A stretch of 64,000 bases of DNA, from positions 62,001-126,000 of the forward strand of contig CAKORX010000003.1 of assembly GCA_934101645.1 (NCBI GenBank), read 5' to 3'. Shown here in pieces: positions 43,662-52,651 of this stretch. Positions within the stretch are counted from its first letter, which is position 1. The number at the start of each line of letters is the position of its first letter. The DNA is from an uncultured Bacilli bacterium. GTDB taxonomy: Bacteria; Bacillota_I; Bacilli_A; RF39; UBA660. The notes under the pieces were generated by a model that saw nothing but the letters and a program-made list of their open reading frames with translations, made no database searches and was not told the origin of the DNA. The position numbers were made by a program, and so were the translations under genes.

Positions 43662-45660
43662 GCTCTTTATTTATATATCTATATGTATTGCAGTAGTATG
43701 TGCTACATTTTTAGGATTATATTTTTACTTAACTTCGAATAAATTAACCGTATCTGAAAAAAGGTGGATTGATGAGAATAGTTCGAAATCTACGCTAATA
43801 AGTATTAATGTACTAAATAATGCGTCAGTTTTTGGTAGTAATGGAGAAGGTATATTTTTTGACTTTTTAAATGATTTTGCTCAAGATTATAAACTAAACA
43901 TTAATAAAATTACTTTTAATTATGGAACAAATAATTCTGGAAATTCATTAACAGTTAAAAATAATTTATCAGAAAATGATGAAGTTGTGTATACTGATCA
44001 CTTTGTTTTAATTGGAAATAGTACAGAAATAATAACTAGTCCACTAAATTTACAAGGAAAAAATATAGCAATTTTAGCAAATGACTTATCATATGTCTCA
44101 AAATATTTAAATAGCTATAATTTATCATTTAAAACATATGATACGATAGATAATTTAATGAACTCTATGTCAGAAAATAAATATGCAATATTACCACTTC
44201 ATCTTTATTTAACTAATATACTAAGTAATAATAAAGAAATTATTTATCATTTCGGAGATATAAATTCATATTATACATTATCATTATCAAATGATGAATT
44301 TGGTTCAATACTTAGAAAATATTATAATTCTTGGAAAGAAAACTTCGAAGAAAGTTATGATGACAGTTTATTTAGTTTAGTTTCTAAAAGTTTAAATTTA
44401 ACAGATACAGAAATAGATGCAATGCGTTCTGTTAGTTATAAATATGGATATGTTAATAATTCACCATATGAAGTTATTTCTGGCGGTAATTATGGCGGAA
44501 TTGTTGCCGTATATTTAAAAAGATTTATGTCTTTTGCGGATGTTGATTTTACGTTTAAAAAATATAGTAATGATGCAAAATTTAATAATGCTTTAACTAA
44601 TAAAGATATTGATGTTTATTTTGGATATTTAAATTTTGATAATAGTTACTTTAAAACTCAAAATGGAATTGATGTAAATTATGTTATTTGTGCAAACATG
44701 AAAAATGATGTTGTAGTAAATAACTTAAATGCTTTAAGTGGCAAAGAAGTATATGTTCAAAAAAATTCAATACTTCATAATTATTTAAATAATATTAGTG
44801 ATGTAAAAGTTAAAACATATAAAAATTCTTCGGAGCTTACAAAATTAAATAAAAAAGATACAATAATTTTAATTGATAGTAATATTTATGAATATTATAA
44901 AAGCCATGGTCTTGAAAACTATACAATTAGAACAAGTGGCAGTATAAAAGAAATATATAGTTTTAGAGTAAAAAATAATAGTGCTTTATATAAATTATTA
45001 AATAAATATATATCTATTCTTGATAGTAGAAAAATATTAAATGAAGGAATTAATAATCATACTGAAACTGTTAAGTATGGAAAAGTTATTAGTTTATTTG
45101 CAAAATATTTTATATATCTATTACTTGCATTTGTAATTGTTGCATATCTTGTTATTAGAAAAACTAAAAAAATTACTATAGCTAAGAAGATAAAAAAAGA
45201 CGATAAAATGCGCTTTATCGATCAGTTAACACTTCTTAAAAATCGTAATTATTTAAGTGAAAATATTAAAGTATGGAATAACAATACAATATATCCTCAG
45301 ACAATTTTAGTTATTGACTTAAATCACGTTCAAAGTATCAATGATACAAAAGGATATGAAGAAGGTGATAAACAAATTAAGGCGGCTGCTAATGTATTAA
45401 TTAAAACGCAACTTGATAATTCTGATATTATTCGTAGTGATGGAAATGAATTTGTTGTTTATTTAGTCGGATATAATCAAAAACAAGTAACTAACTACAT
45501 TCATAAATTAAATAAAGAATTTAAAAAATTACCTTATGAATATGGTGCTGAATTTGGTTATTCAATGATTATTGATGATATTAAAACAATTGAGGATGCA
45601 CTAAATGAAGCAACAAAGATACTAAAAAAACAAAAGGAAGAAAATGAAGAAGAGGATTAA
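43645..45660 (+). CDS. solute-binding-like sensor with degenerate GGDEF domain
   Basis: The 671-aa protein has an N-terminal membrane helix, about 440 external residues, a second membrane helix near 488-508 (KYFIYLLLAFVIVAYLVI), and a cytosolic GGDEF-like domain. The external part reads like SBP_bac_3-type solute-binding folds (ISVNVLNNASVFGSNGEG, KNIAILANDLSYV). The signature is SDGNEFVVYL, where GGDEF should stand, so cyclase activity is unlikely. DLNHVQSINDTKGYEEGDKQ aligns with the substrate-binding half. It may bind a nucleotide or signal by contact. Confidence 0.78.
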   Translation: MKKKSKLFIYISICIAVVCATFLGLYFYLTSNKLTVSEKRWIDENSSKSTLISINVLNNASVFGSNGEGIFFDFLNDFAQDYKLNINKITFNYGTNNSGNSLTVKNNLSENDEVVYTDHFVLIGNSTEIITSPLNLQGKNIAILANDLSYVSKYLNSYNLSFKTYDTIDNLMNSMSENKYAILPLHLYLTNILSNNKEIIYHFGDINSYYTLSLSNDEFGSILRKYYNSWKENFEESYDDSLFSLVSKSLNLTDTEIDAMRSVSYKYGYVNNSPYEVISGGNYGGIVAVYLKRFMSFADVDFTFKKYSNDAKFNNALTNKDIDVYFGYLNFDNSYFKTQNGIDVNYVICANMKNDVVVNNLNALSGKEVYVQKNSILHNYLNNISDVKVKTYKNSSELTKLNKKDTIILIDSNIYEYYKSHGLENYTIRTSGSIKEIYSFRVKNNSALYKLLNKYISILDSRKILNEGINNHTETVKYGKVISLFAKYFIYLLLAFVIVAYLVIRKTKKITIAKKIKKDDKMRFIDQLTLLKNRNYLSENIKVWNNNTIYPQTILVIDLNHVQSINDTKGYEEGDKQIKAAANVLIKTQLDNSDIIRSDGNEFVVYLVGYNQKQVTNYIHKLNKEFKKLPYEYGAEFGYSMIIDDIKTIEDALNEATKILKKQKEENEEED

Positions 45661-46492
45661 AAGATTCTTTAAAAGATTTTTTAAGGTTTTAAGAAGAAGT
45701 GATATGAAATTACTACCAGGACAGCTTGCATTTTTTATGGTACTTGCATTAGTTCCTACCTTATCACTTCTTACATATCTTGCTTCGGTATTAAATCTTT
45801 CAATGGATTTTATTTATACTTTTTTACAAAAAGCTTTTTCAAAAGATGTAGCAAATCTACTTCTTAGTACATCTACAGTATCAAATTCAGGGCTTAAACT
45901 TACTATTATAATTCTTACATGTTATTATTTGTCTAGTAATGGTATGGATTCAGTAATTTTATGCTCTAATACAATATATAATATTGAAAATCATGGTTGG
46001 TTCAAAAGACGTTTCAAGGCAATAGTACTATCAATTATTTTAGTATTATTACTTACATTTTTACTTCTTGTACCAGTTTTTGGTAGCGCTATAGTATCAC
46101 TTATAACTAAAGTTAATTTAAATGATAATATAACAAATATTATATTAAAAGTATTTGAGTATTTAAGAAGTCCGATGATGATTATACTTTTATTTTTCTT
46201 AATAAAAATCATTTATACGCTTGCTCCGGATAAAAAAATCAAATCACATAATACAAATTATGGAGCTTTATTTACAACAGTTATATGGACTTTAGTTACA
46301 GAAATTTATTCAGTATATGTTTTACATTATGCTTCATATTCTTCGTTTTATGGAGGACTTGCAAATATCTGTATTTTAATGATTTGGTTTTATTTTCTCG
46401 CTTACGTATTTGTTATTGGAATGGCCCTTAATTATCAAAGAGAAAATGAAAAATTGGAAAATAATGTCATCATAAATAATGAAAAAAAGTAA
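45644..46492 (+). CDS. YihY/BrkB family membrane protein
   Basis: The 282-aa protein has about six membrane helices: LLPGQLAFFMVLALVPTLSL near the N-terminus, the RRFKAIVLSIILVLLLTFLL region, and SSFYGGLANICILMIWFYF near the end. This is the YihY/BrkB (UPF0761) pattern; the old RNase BN name is wrong for this family. It overlaps the GGDEF-like gene by 17 bases and is last in the operon. Confidence 0.9.
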   Translation: MKKRIKRFFKRFFKVLRRSDMKLLPGQLAFFMVLALVPTLSLLTYLASVLNLSMDFIYTFLQKAFSKDVANLLLSTSTVSNSGLKLTIIILTCYYLSSNGMDSVILCSNTIYNIENHGWFKRRFKAIVLSIILVLLLTFLLLVPVFGSAIVSLITKVNLNDNITNIILKVFEYLRSPMMIILLFFLIKIIYTLAPDKKIKSHNTNYGALFTTVIWTLVTEIYSVYVLHYASYSSFYGGLANICILMIWFYFLAYVFVIGMALNYQRENEKLENNVIINNEKK

Positions 46493-46501
46493 ATATTAAA
46501 A

Positions 46502-46588
46502 ATATGTACACAGATATTACTTAGTACATATATAATTTTCTTAATATCAATCTAGCATATTAAAGCTAACGATATCAAGAAGTAATAT
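46502..46588 (+). ncRNA. candidate structured RNA with pseudoknot
   Basis: Hairpin 1 pairs 46502-46509 with 46524-46531 (8 bp). Hairpin 2 pairs 46538-46548 with 46571-46581 (10 of 11), with an inner TAGC/GCTA stem. The loop of hairpin 1, ATATTACTT (46514-46522), is perfectly complementary to AAGTAATAT (46580-46588), giving a 9-bp long-range helix that encloses hairpin 2. A strong terminator follows at 46592. It could be a small RNA, a 3' UTR element of the yihY operon, or a riboswitch-like leader. No known family is recognised. Confidence 0.5.
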
Positions 46589-46591
46589 TCT

Positions 46592-46627
46592 AAAAAAGAA
46601 GGAATGATTAATTTTTCCTTCTTTTTT
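46592..46627 (+). terminator. terminator after the structured RNA
   Basis: A 13-bp stem, AAAAAAGAAGGAA with TTCCTTCTTTTTT. Confidence 0.85.
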
Positions 46628-46708
46628 ATGATTATAAAAAGTGGTAGTTATAAGTTTTTATTTATCATTTTGAATATTTTTTTAATTTGATAAACATAAT
46701 TATATTGT

Positions 46709-48502
46709 ATGGAAAATATTTATAATGAAAGAATTTGTAAATTATTTAGAAGTGCTGAAAAAGAACGTGAAAGTTTAAATCATGAATATGTTGGTACTGA
46801 ACATTTATTACTAGCTATTTTAAATAGCGATGCTAAGATAAATAAATATTTAAGAAAACATGATTTAACTTATAATAATTTTAAGAATTTTTTGAAAAAT
46901 AATATGCCTTGTGAAGATAGCATTATTAAAGATAATATTTATACACCATTATTAAAAAAAATAATTTTATTTTCGTCAGAAAATATTAATGAAGAAAAAC
47001 TACTTTTTAATATGCTTGATGCAAGTGAAGGCGTTGCCATAAGACTTCTTATTAATATGAATATAGATGTAGATGCAATTTATAATTATCTAAAAAACTC
47101 TAATTCTTACGATAACTTATTAATATATAAATATGGTAAAATTTTAAATAAAACTATTGACTACAAGGAACATGTTGTTGGAAGAGACAAGGAGATAAAT
47201 TTAGTACTTGAAACTCTTCTTCGAAAAAAGAAAAATAATCCCCTTTTAATAGGAGAAGCTGGAGTAGGGAAAAGTGCTATAGTAGAAGAAATTGCAAGAA
47301 AAATTGTTAGTGGAAATATATATGAAGAATTTCTTGATAAAGTAATTGTAGAGCTTTCCATGGCATCACTTATTTCTGGTACAAAGTATCGTGGCGAATT
47401 TGAAGACAGGTTAAATAAAATAATTTTAGAGATAAAAGAACATTCTGAAATTATATTATTTATAGATGAAGTCCATACAATGGCTAGTGCTGGCGCGGCT
47501 GAGGGAGCTATTAGTGCAGGTGATATTTTAAAACCATTTCTTGCAAGAGGTGATATTAAATGTATAGGTGCCACAACTAGGGAAGAATATGAAAAATATA
47601 TTTTAAAAGATAAAGCTTTATCTCGAAGATTTGAAACTATTTTTGTAAAAGAGCCAAATGAAAATGACACTATAAATATTTTAAAAAATATTAAAAAAGA
47701 ATATATTAATTATCATAAAGTTAATATATCTGATGAAAATATAGAATTAATAGTACATCTTGCAAATGTGTATTTTCCTAATAAAAAAAATCCAGATAAA
47801 GCAATAGAATTATTGGATAGTGTTTTAAGTTATGTAAAATTAAACGAAACAAGTAATATGATTAAAGAAAAAGAGTATAAATTAAAACAAATCACTAATA
47901 AAAAATTATATAATTTAGAAAATGATAATTTTAAAGAAGCCTTATTCACAAGTAAAGAAGAAAATAATTTAAAAAAGGATATAATGCTTTTAAAAAGTGG
48001 TAAAAACATTTGTGTAAAAAAACATGATATATTAGATGTACTAGAATTAAAAAATAATATAATAAATAAAAATAAAATGGTTAAAGTAATAAATGATTCT
48101 TTTAAAGATAAATATGATAAAAGTGTAGTAAAGAAAATCACAAATAAATTGAATAATAATAAAATTAGTATTTTAACATTTATTGGTGATTATAAAAATG
48201 TTATAAACGACCTTGCTGATAAATTAAATTATGACATTGTTAGGGTGGGAGATAATATGGAAAAACTTATAAGTAAACTAAAATATAATCCTAGTACAAT
48301 GTTTATTGTTAATAATAATGATAATTATAATTTTAATAATTTAATTAAAAAAGCTAAAGAAAATAATTTAGTGGAGTACAATAATGAATATATATCTTTT
48401 AATAGTGCAATTATTATTTATACTTTAAAAGAGAAAAATATAGGATTTTTAAGTAATAATTATTGTGATGAAGCAATTTATTTTGAGAAAACGAGCGTGT
48501 AA
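46709..48502 (+). CDS. Clp-type AAA+ ATPase with eroded second AAA domain
   Basis: The 597-aa protein has a Clp N-domain (ARNAEKE-like SAEKERESLNHEYVGTEHLL). A complete first AAA module follows with VGRDKEI, LIGEAGVGKSAIVEEIA, KYRGEFEDRL and ILFIDEVHTMASAGAAEG. The region where ClpC has its second AAA module is only about 140 residues. ILTFIGDYKNVINDLADKL stands in the P-loop position, without G-x4-GK[ST]. No ClpP-binding loop is recognisable. ClpC is normally near 810 aa. There is no Shine-Dalgarno, so the mRNA may be leaderless. Confidence 0.82.
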   Translation: MENIYNERICKLFRSAEKERESLNHEYVGTEHLLLAILNSDAKINKYLRKHDLTYNNFKNFLKNNMPCEDSIIKDNIYTPLLKKIILFSSENINEEKLLFNMLDASEGVAIRLLINMNIDVDAIYNYLKNSNSYDNLLIYKYGKILNKTIDYKEHVVGRDKEINLVLETLLRKKKNNPLLIGEAGVGKSAIVEEIARKIVSGNIYEEFLDKVIVELSMASLISGTKYRGEFEDRLNKIILEIKEHSEIILFIDEVHTMASAGAAEGAISAGDILKPFLARGDIKCIGATTREEYEKYILKDKALSRRFETIFVKEPNENDTINILKNIKKEYINYHKVNISDENIELIVHLANVYFPNKKNPDKAIELLDSVLSYVKLNETSNMIKEKEYKLKQITNKKLYNLENDNFKEALFTSKEENNLKKDIMLLKSGKNICVKKHDILDVLELKNNIINKNKMVKVINDSFKDKYDKSVVKKITNKLNNNKISILTFIGDYKNVINDLADKLNYDIVRVGDNMEKLISKLKYNPSTMFIVNNNDNYNFNNLIKKAKENNLVEYNNEYISFNSAIIIYTLKEKNIGFLSNNYCDEAIYFEKTSV

Positions 48503-48525
48503 AGGCTAGAAATAGTCTTTTTTTT
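48501..48525 (+). terminator. terminator of the Clp-like gene
   Basis: GGCTA/TAGTC stem followed by eight T. Confidence 0.6.
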
Positions 48526-48533
48526 ATAAAAAA

Positions 48534-48555
48534 ACAAGTAAGATTTTCTTACTTG
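48534..48555 (-). terminator. terminator of the minus-strand pair 48562-49482
   Basis: CAAGTAAGA pairs with TCTTACTTG; A run on plus equals T run on minus. Confidence 0.75.
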
Positions 48556-48561
48556 CGTATA

Positions 48562-49275
48562 CTATTTTGTAACTAAATTATTTTTCTTCATAGGTTTAAA
48601 ACCTACTTCGATTAATTCATTCATTGTGACAATATTATTATTTAATGCTTCTTTTATATTATATTTTTTATTATTTACAGTAACAATAACATACTGACTT
48701 TTAATACAATTGAAATAATAATCTTTGTAATAATATTCAATTGCTTGAGCAAGATCACCTTTAGAAGTATCTTCGATAGTTATTTCTTTACCATTTACAT
48801 TTTTATGTAGAACATTAATTAAATTTTGATTTAAATCTTTAATATTTATTTTGTCTAAGGCATTTTTATTTGACTCATCTTTTTGATTATTATTTTCTTT
48901 ATCTTGACTTACACTTTCATTATCATAATTTGCACTATTATTTTTAATTGATGTTTCAGTAGTATTAGATGTATTGTCATTAATTATACTTTCTTCGGTA
49001 ACCGGAAACTCAGTATTAAATATGTTATCATTAGTTTTATTATTTTGATTTTCAAAATAAGTTATATTAACTGAAACATTATTTTCTTCTTCATCAACAT
49101 AAAAAATAGTTTGTTTATCTTTTTTATTATAATTACCAAAATTAGAAATATTGTTTTTTTCATTATGCTCTATAGTAACTAATAAATTATTTGATGAGAT
49201 ATAATAATATGTTACACCAATTAAAGTAGAAATACATATAAGTAATATAGAATTAATAAGTACTTTCTTTTTCAT
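48562..49275 (-). CDS. membrane-anchored Asn/Ser/Thr-rich protein of unknown function
   Basis: The 237-aa protein has an N-terminal membrane helix (about 5-27), then a long low-complexity stretch rich in Asn, Thr, Glu and Ser (about 85-140). The C-terminal folded part includes LAQAIEYYYKDYYFNCIKS and YVIVTVNNKKYNIKEAL. It resembles a cell-surface stalk plus small domain. TAGGTG precedes the ATG at 49275. The family is unknown. It follows the 49294 gene on the same strand. Confidence 0.65.
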   Translation of the reverse strand: MKKKVLINSILLICISTLIGVTYYYISSNNLLVTIEHNEKNNISNFGNYNKKDKQTIFYVDEEENNVSVNITYFENQNNKTNDNIFNTEFPVTEESIINDNTSNTTETSIKNNSANYDNESVSQDKENNNQKDESNKNALDKINIKDLNQNLINVLHKNVNGKEITIEDTSKGDLAQAIEYYYKDYYFNCIKSQYVIVTVNNKKYNIKEALNNNIVTMNELIEVGFKPMKKNNLVTK

Positions 49276-49293
49276 AATAAACACCTACATGTA

Positions 49294-49482
49294 TTAATTT
49301 TTTTTCATAGCTACAATTTCTTTATTCATGTTTATAGTTTTAATTTCATTTGCATTAATTTTGTTTAAATAATGATTTTGAGTAGTATCTAAATTTTTAC
49401 CAAAAACGTAGATAACACCTGAAACTAAACATATCATGATAGCAATAATTGCTACTAAAAATATATAATTTTTCTTTTTCAT
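49294..49482 (-). CDS. small single-pass membrane protein (62 aa)
   Basis: A helix (YIFLVAIIAIMICLVSGVIY) follows MKKKN, then about 35 polar residues. GGGGGGAT is a strong ribosome site. The N-terminal design matches its downstream neighbour. No family is recognised. Confidence 0.6.
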   Translation of the reverse strand: MKKKNYIFLVAIIAIMICLVSGVIYVFGKNLDTTQNHYLNKINANEIKTINMNKEIVAMKKN

Positions 49483-49616
49483 AATATCCCCCCTAGATAC
49501 AGTAATTATATCATAAAAAAACGTATTTGTAAAGTTTATGTAAAATCAATAAAAAATACCTTGAATTTTGTATTATAAAATGCTTCTAAAAATATATTTT
49601 ATTGGAGGTATTTACT

Positions 49617-52181
49617 TTGGGACTATCTGAAAAAGAAGTAGAATTATCAAGAAAAAAATATGGTAGTAACGAAATAACAAGGAAAAAGAGTAGTAAATTT
49701 ATAAAAATTTTATTTGAATCTTTATCTGACCCAATTATTAAGATTCTTTTAATAGCACTTGCTATAAAAATTGTTTTTTTATTTAGAAATTTTGATTGGT
49801 ATGAGACTTTAGGCATTATGATTGCTATTTTTTTGGCTTCATTTATTTCTTCAATAAGTGAGTATGGTTCAAATAAAGCTTTTGAAAGATTGCAAGAAGA
49901 AAGTCTTAGAACTTATGCTAAAGTTATTCGTAGTGGAAAGCTTATTAACCTTCCTTCGAAAGAAATTGTTGTTGGAGATTTACTTATTTTGGAATCTGGT
50001 GATAAGGTTCCTGCGGATGGTTACATAAAAGAAGGGGAGCTTTCAATTAATGAATCATTTATTACGGGTGAATCAAAGGAAGTAAATAAAAAGTATTTAG
50101 ACAAAGATAATACTGTCTATAGTGGAAGTACTATTTATAAAGGTAGTGCAAAAATTATTGTGACAAAAGTTGGAGATAATTCTTTTATTGGTGGCATATC
50201 TTCGGGAATTCAAGAAGAAAAGAGTGAAAGTCCTTTAAAAGGAAGACTTAGAGTACTTGCTAAAAGTATAAGTAAACTTGGCTATGCAGGGGCATTTTTA
50301 GCAAGTGTATCTTATTTATTTATGCAAATTATTGTAAAAAATAATTTTAAATTGGATTTAATAATTTTAACTTTAAAAAATATTCCTTTAATGTTAAATT
50401 ATCTTTTTTACGTTTTAACATTAACTGTCACTATTATAATAGTGGCAGTTCCTGAAGGACTTCCTATGATGATAACTTTAGTTCTTTCCTCGAACATGAA
50501 AAAGATGCTTAAAGATAATGTTTTAGTAAGAAAACTTATTGGTATAGAAACAAGTGGTTCATTAAACGTTTTATTATGTGATAAAACTGGAACTTTAACT
50601 TTAGGAAAGCTAAGTGTTAAGTATATTGTTACAAAAGATAATCGATGTTTTAAATCTAAAAAAGAAGTTGAGTTATATAAAAAATATAATGAGGTATTAA
50701 CTAAATCTTTATATTATAATAATGAAACTATTTATTCAAATGGCAATTTTATTGGTGGAAATACAACAGATCAAGCAATTAAAAAGTTTATTGGCACCAT
50801 TAATTATAAAGAAAAAATTATTAACAAAAAGTTATTTACATCAGAAACAAAGTATAGCATGGTTAAAACAAATGATAAATGTTATTATAAGGGTGCAAGT
50901 GAAGTTTTATTAAAAAAATGTAGTAAGTATTTAAATATAAATGGAAATGAAGAGGCTTTAAATAACTGCAATAATTTAGAAAGTTTAATTAGGTCATTTA
51001 CTAGTAAGGGGTATAGAGTTTTGGTAAACGCCTATGGTGATGATGACTTAAAAAATTTAGTATTTATAAATCTAATTGTAATTGCAGATACTATAAGGCC
51101 TGAGGCAAAAGAAAGTATAGATTTGATTAGTAATGCTGGAATTAAGACGATTATGATTACAGGCGATGCAAAACCAACTGCTGTTAATATCGCCAAAGAA
51201 CTTGGTCTTTCTAATGAAAAAACAATTGCATTAACTCATGATGAACTTGCTACTTTAAGTGATGACCAAGTTATGAAAATATATCCATCTTTATCAGTAA
51301 TTGCAAGAGCTCTTCCTCAGGATAAGAGCAGATTAGTTTCTATTTTTCAAAACTATGGCTTAGTTGTTGGCATGACAGGTGATGGAGTAAATGATGCTTT
51401 GGCACTTAAAAAAAGTGATGTTGGTTTTGCCCTTGGTAGTGGTTCTGAGGTAGCAAAAGACGCAAGTGATATTGTGATTTTAGATGATAATATTTTTTCA
51501 ATATGTAAAGCAATTTTGTATGGTCGAACAATTTTTAAGAGTATTCGAAAATTTATTATATACCAATTAACTGTGAACATTTGCGCTTTATTTCTTTCTA
51601 TAATTGGTGTTTTGGTGGGTATTTCTACACCAATAACAATTATTCAAATGCTTTGGTTAAATATGATCATGGATACCTTTGCTGGCCTTGCTTTTTCTTA
51701 TGAACCACCATTAAAAGAATATTTAAAAGAGCCTCCGAAAAGTAAAAATGAACCAATTATGAATAGATATATGTTTAATCAAATATTAGTTAATGGTGCA
51801 TATAGTGCTATAATATGTCTCCTTTTTCTAAAACTTCCAATAATAAAACATTTTATAAGATTAAGCTCTAAAGATAAATATCTTTATACTGCGTATTTTG
51901 CCCTTTTTATATTTATGGGTATATGTAATTCATTTGCTTCAAGAACTCACCGATTAAATATTTTTGCTCATATTTTAAAAAATAAAGTATTTTTAATTAT
52001 AAATATCGTTATTTTTGTAGTTCAAATTTATATTATTTATTTTGGTGGAGATTTATTCAGAACTTATGGATTAACATTTAAAGAGTTATTATTTGTATTT
52101 ATTATTTCACTAAGCATTTTTCCAGTAGATTATATTAGAAAAAGAATTTTGAAAAAGAAAAATGTTCATATTGGAGTATAG
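49617..52181 (+). CDS. P-type cation ATPase, probably calcium-translocating
   Basis: The 854-aa P2-type ATPase has TGES in the actuator, the ion-site motif VAVPEGLPMMITL, the phosphorylation site CDKTGTLT, and GDGVNDALALKKSDVG. C-terminal helices follow with MLWLNMIMDTFAGLAFSYEPP, typical of the Ca2+ (SERCA/PMCA-like) group. The start is a TTG at 49617, placed 7 bases after GGAGGT; the TTG at 49602 lies inside that site and no ATG is nearby. It exports calcium or a related divalent ion (inferred). Confidence 0.92.
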   Translation: MGLSEKEVELSRKKYGSNEITRKKSSKFIKILFESLSDPIIKILLIALAIKIVFLFRNFDWYETLGIMIAIFLASFISSISEYGSNKAFERLQEESLRTYAKVIRSGKLINLPSKEIVVGDLLILESGDKVPADGYIKEGELSINESFITGESKEVNKKYLDKDNTVYSGSTIYKGSAKIIVTKVGDNSFIGGISSGIQEEKSESPLKGRLRVLAKSISKLGYAGAFLASVSYLFMQIIVKNNFKLDLIILTLKNIPLMLNYLFYVLTLTVTIIIVAVPEGLPMMITLVLSSNMKKMLKDNVLVRKLIGIETSGSLNVLLCDKTGTLTLGKLSVKYIVTKDNRCFKSKKEVELYKKYNEVLTKSLYYNNETIYSNGNFIGGNTTDQAIKKFIGTINYKEKIINKKLFTSETKYSMVKTNDKCYYKGASEVLLKKCSKYLNINGNEEALNNCNNLESLIRSFTSKGYRVLVNAYGDDDLKNLVFINLIVIADTIRPEAKESIDLISNAGIKTIMITGDAKPTAVNIAKELGLSNEKTIALTHDELATLSDDQVMKIYPSLSVIARALPQDKSRLVSIFQNYGLVVGMTGDGVNDALALKKSDVGFALGSGSEVAKDASDIVILDDNIFSICKAILYGRTIFKSIRKFIIYQLTVNICALFLSIIGVLVGISTPITIIQMLWLNMIMDTFAGLAFSYEPPLKEYLKEPPKSKNEPIMNRYMFNQILVNGAYSAIICLLFLKLPIIKHFIRLSSKDKYLYTAYFALFIFMGICNSFASRTHRLNIFAHILKNKVFLIINIVIFVVQIYIIYFGGDLFRTYGLTFKELLFVFIISLSIFPVDYIRKRILKKKNVHIGV

Positions 52182-52283
52182 TTTTTTATAGAAAAAATTT
52201 TAACTGAATTGGTTTAACTTCAAATCATTATTAGGGTAGGGGTTTGCATAAAAAAACTAGGATTATTCCTAGTTAAGTTCAAA

Positions 52284-52360
52284 TGGTCGAGAAGACAGGA
52301 TTTGAACCTGCGACCCCTACGTCCCAAGCGTAGTGCACTACCAAACTGTGCTACTTCTCG
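52284..52360 (-). tRNA. tRNA-Pro (anticodon TGG)
   Basis: The cloverleaf on the minus strand has acceptor CGAGAAG/CTTCTCG, anticodon stem CTACG/CGTAG with loop CTTGGGA (anticodon TGG), and T arm GGTTCAAATCC. CCA is encoded. 77 nt. Confidence 0.95.
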
Positions 52361-52453
52361 AAAACAAGTATATTATATCACAATATTTTAATATTTCAAA
52401 TACAAAATGCACTCTCTTGTAAAAAAATAACATGTATATAATGTAAAATGAAA

Positions 52454-52530
52454 TGGTGCGCCCAAAGGGATTTGAACCCCTAACCTTTGGTTCCGTAGAC
52501 CAACGCTCTATCCAGTTGAGCTATGGGCGC
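52454..52530 (-). tRNA. tRNA-Arg (anticodon ACG)
   Basis: Acceptor GCGCCCA/TGGGCGC, anticodon stem TTGGT/ACCAA with loop CTACGGA (anticodon ACG, read as ICG), T loop GTTCAAATC, encoded CCA. 77 nt on the minus strand. Confidence 0.95.
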
Positions 52531-52651
52531 AAAATTAAAACTTTCCTAAAAAGCAAATTAATTATAATATAAAACTTTTAAAAAATCAATAAAATCATAT
52601 TCTTTTTTTATTTTATTTATGGTAAAATTAATATGCAAAGGAAAAAGATGG

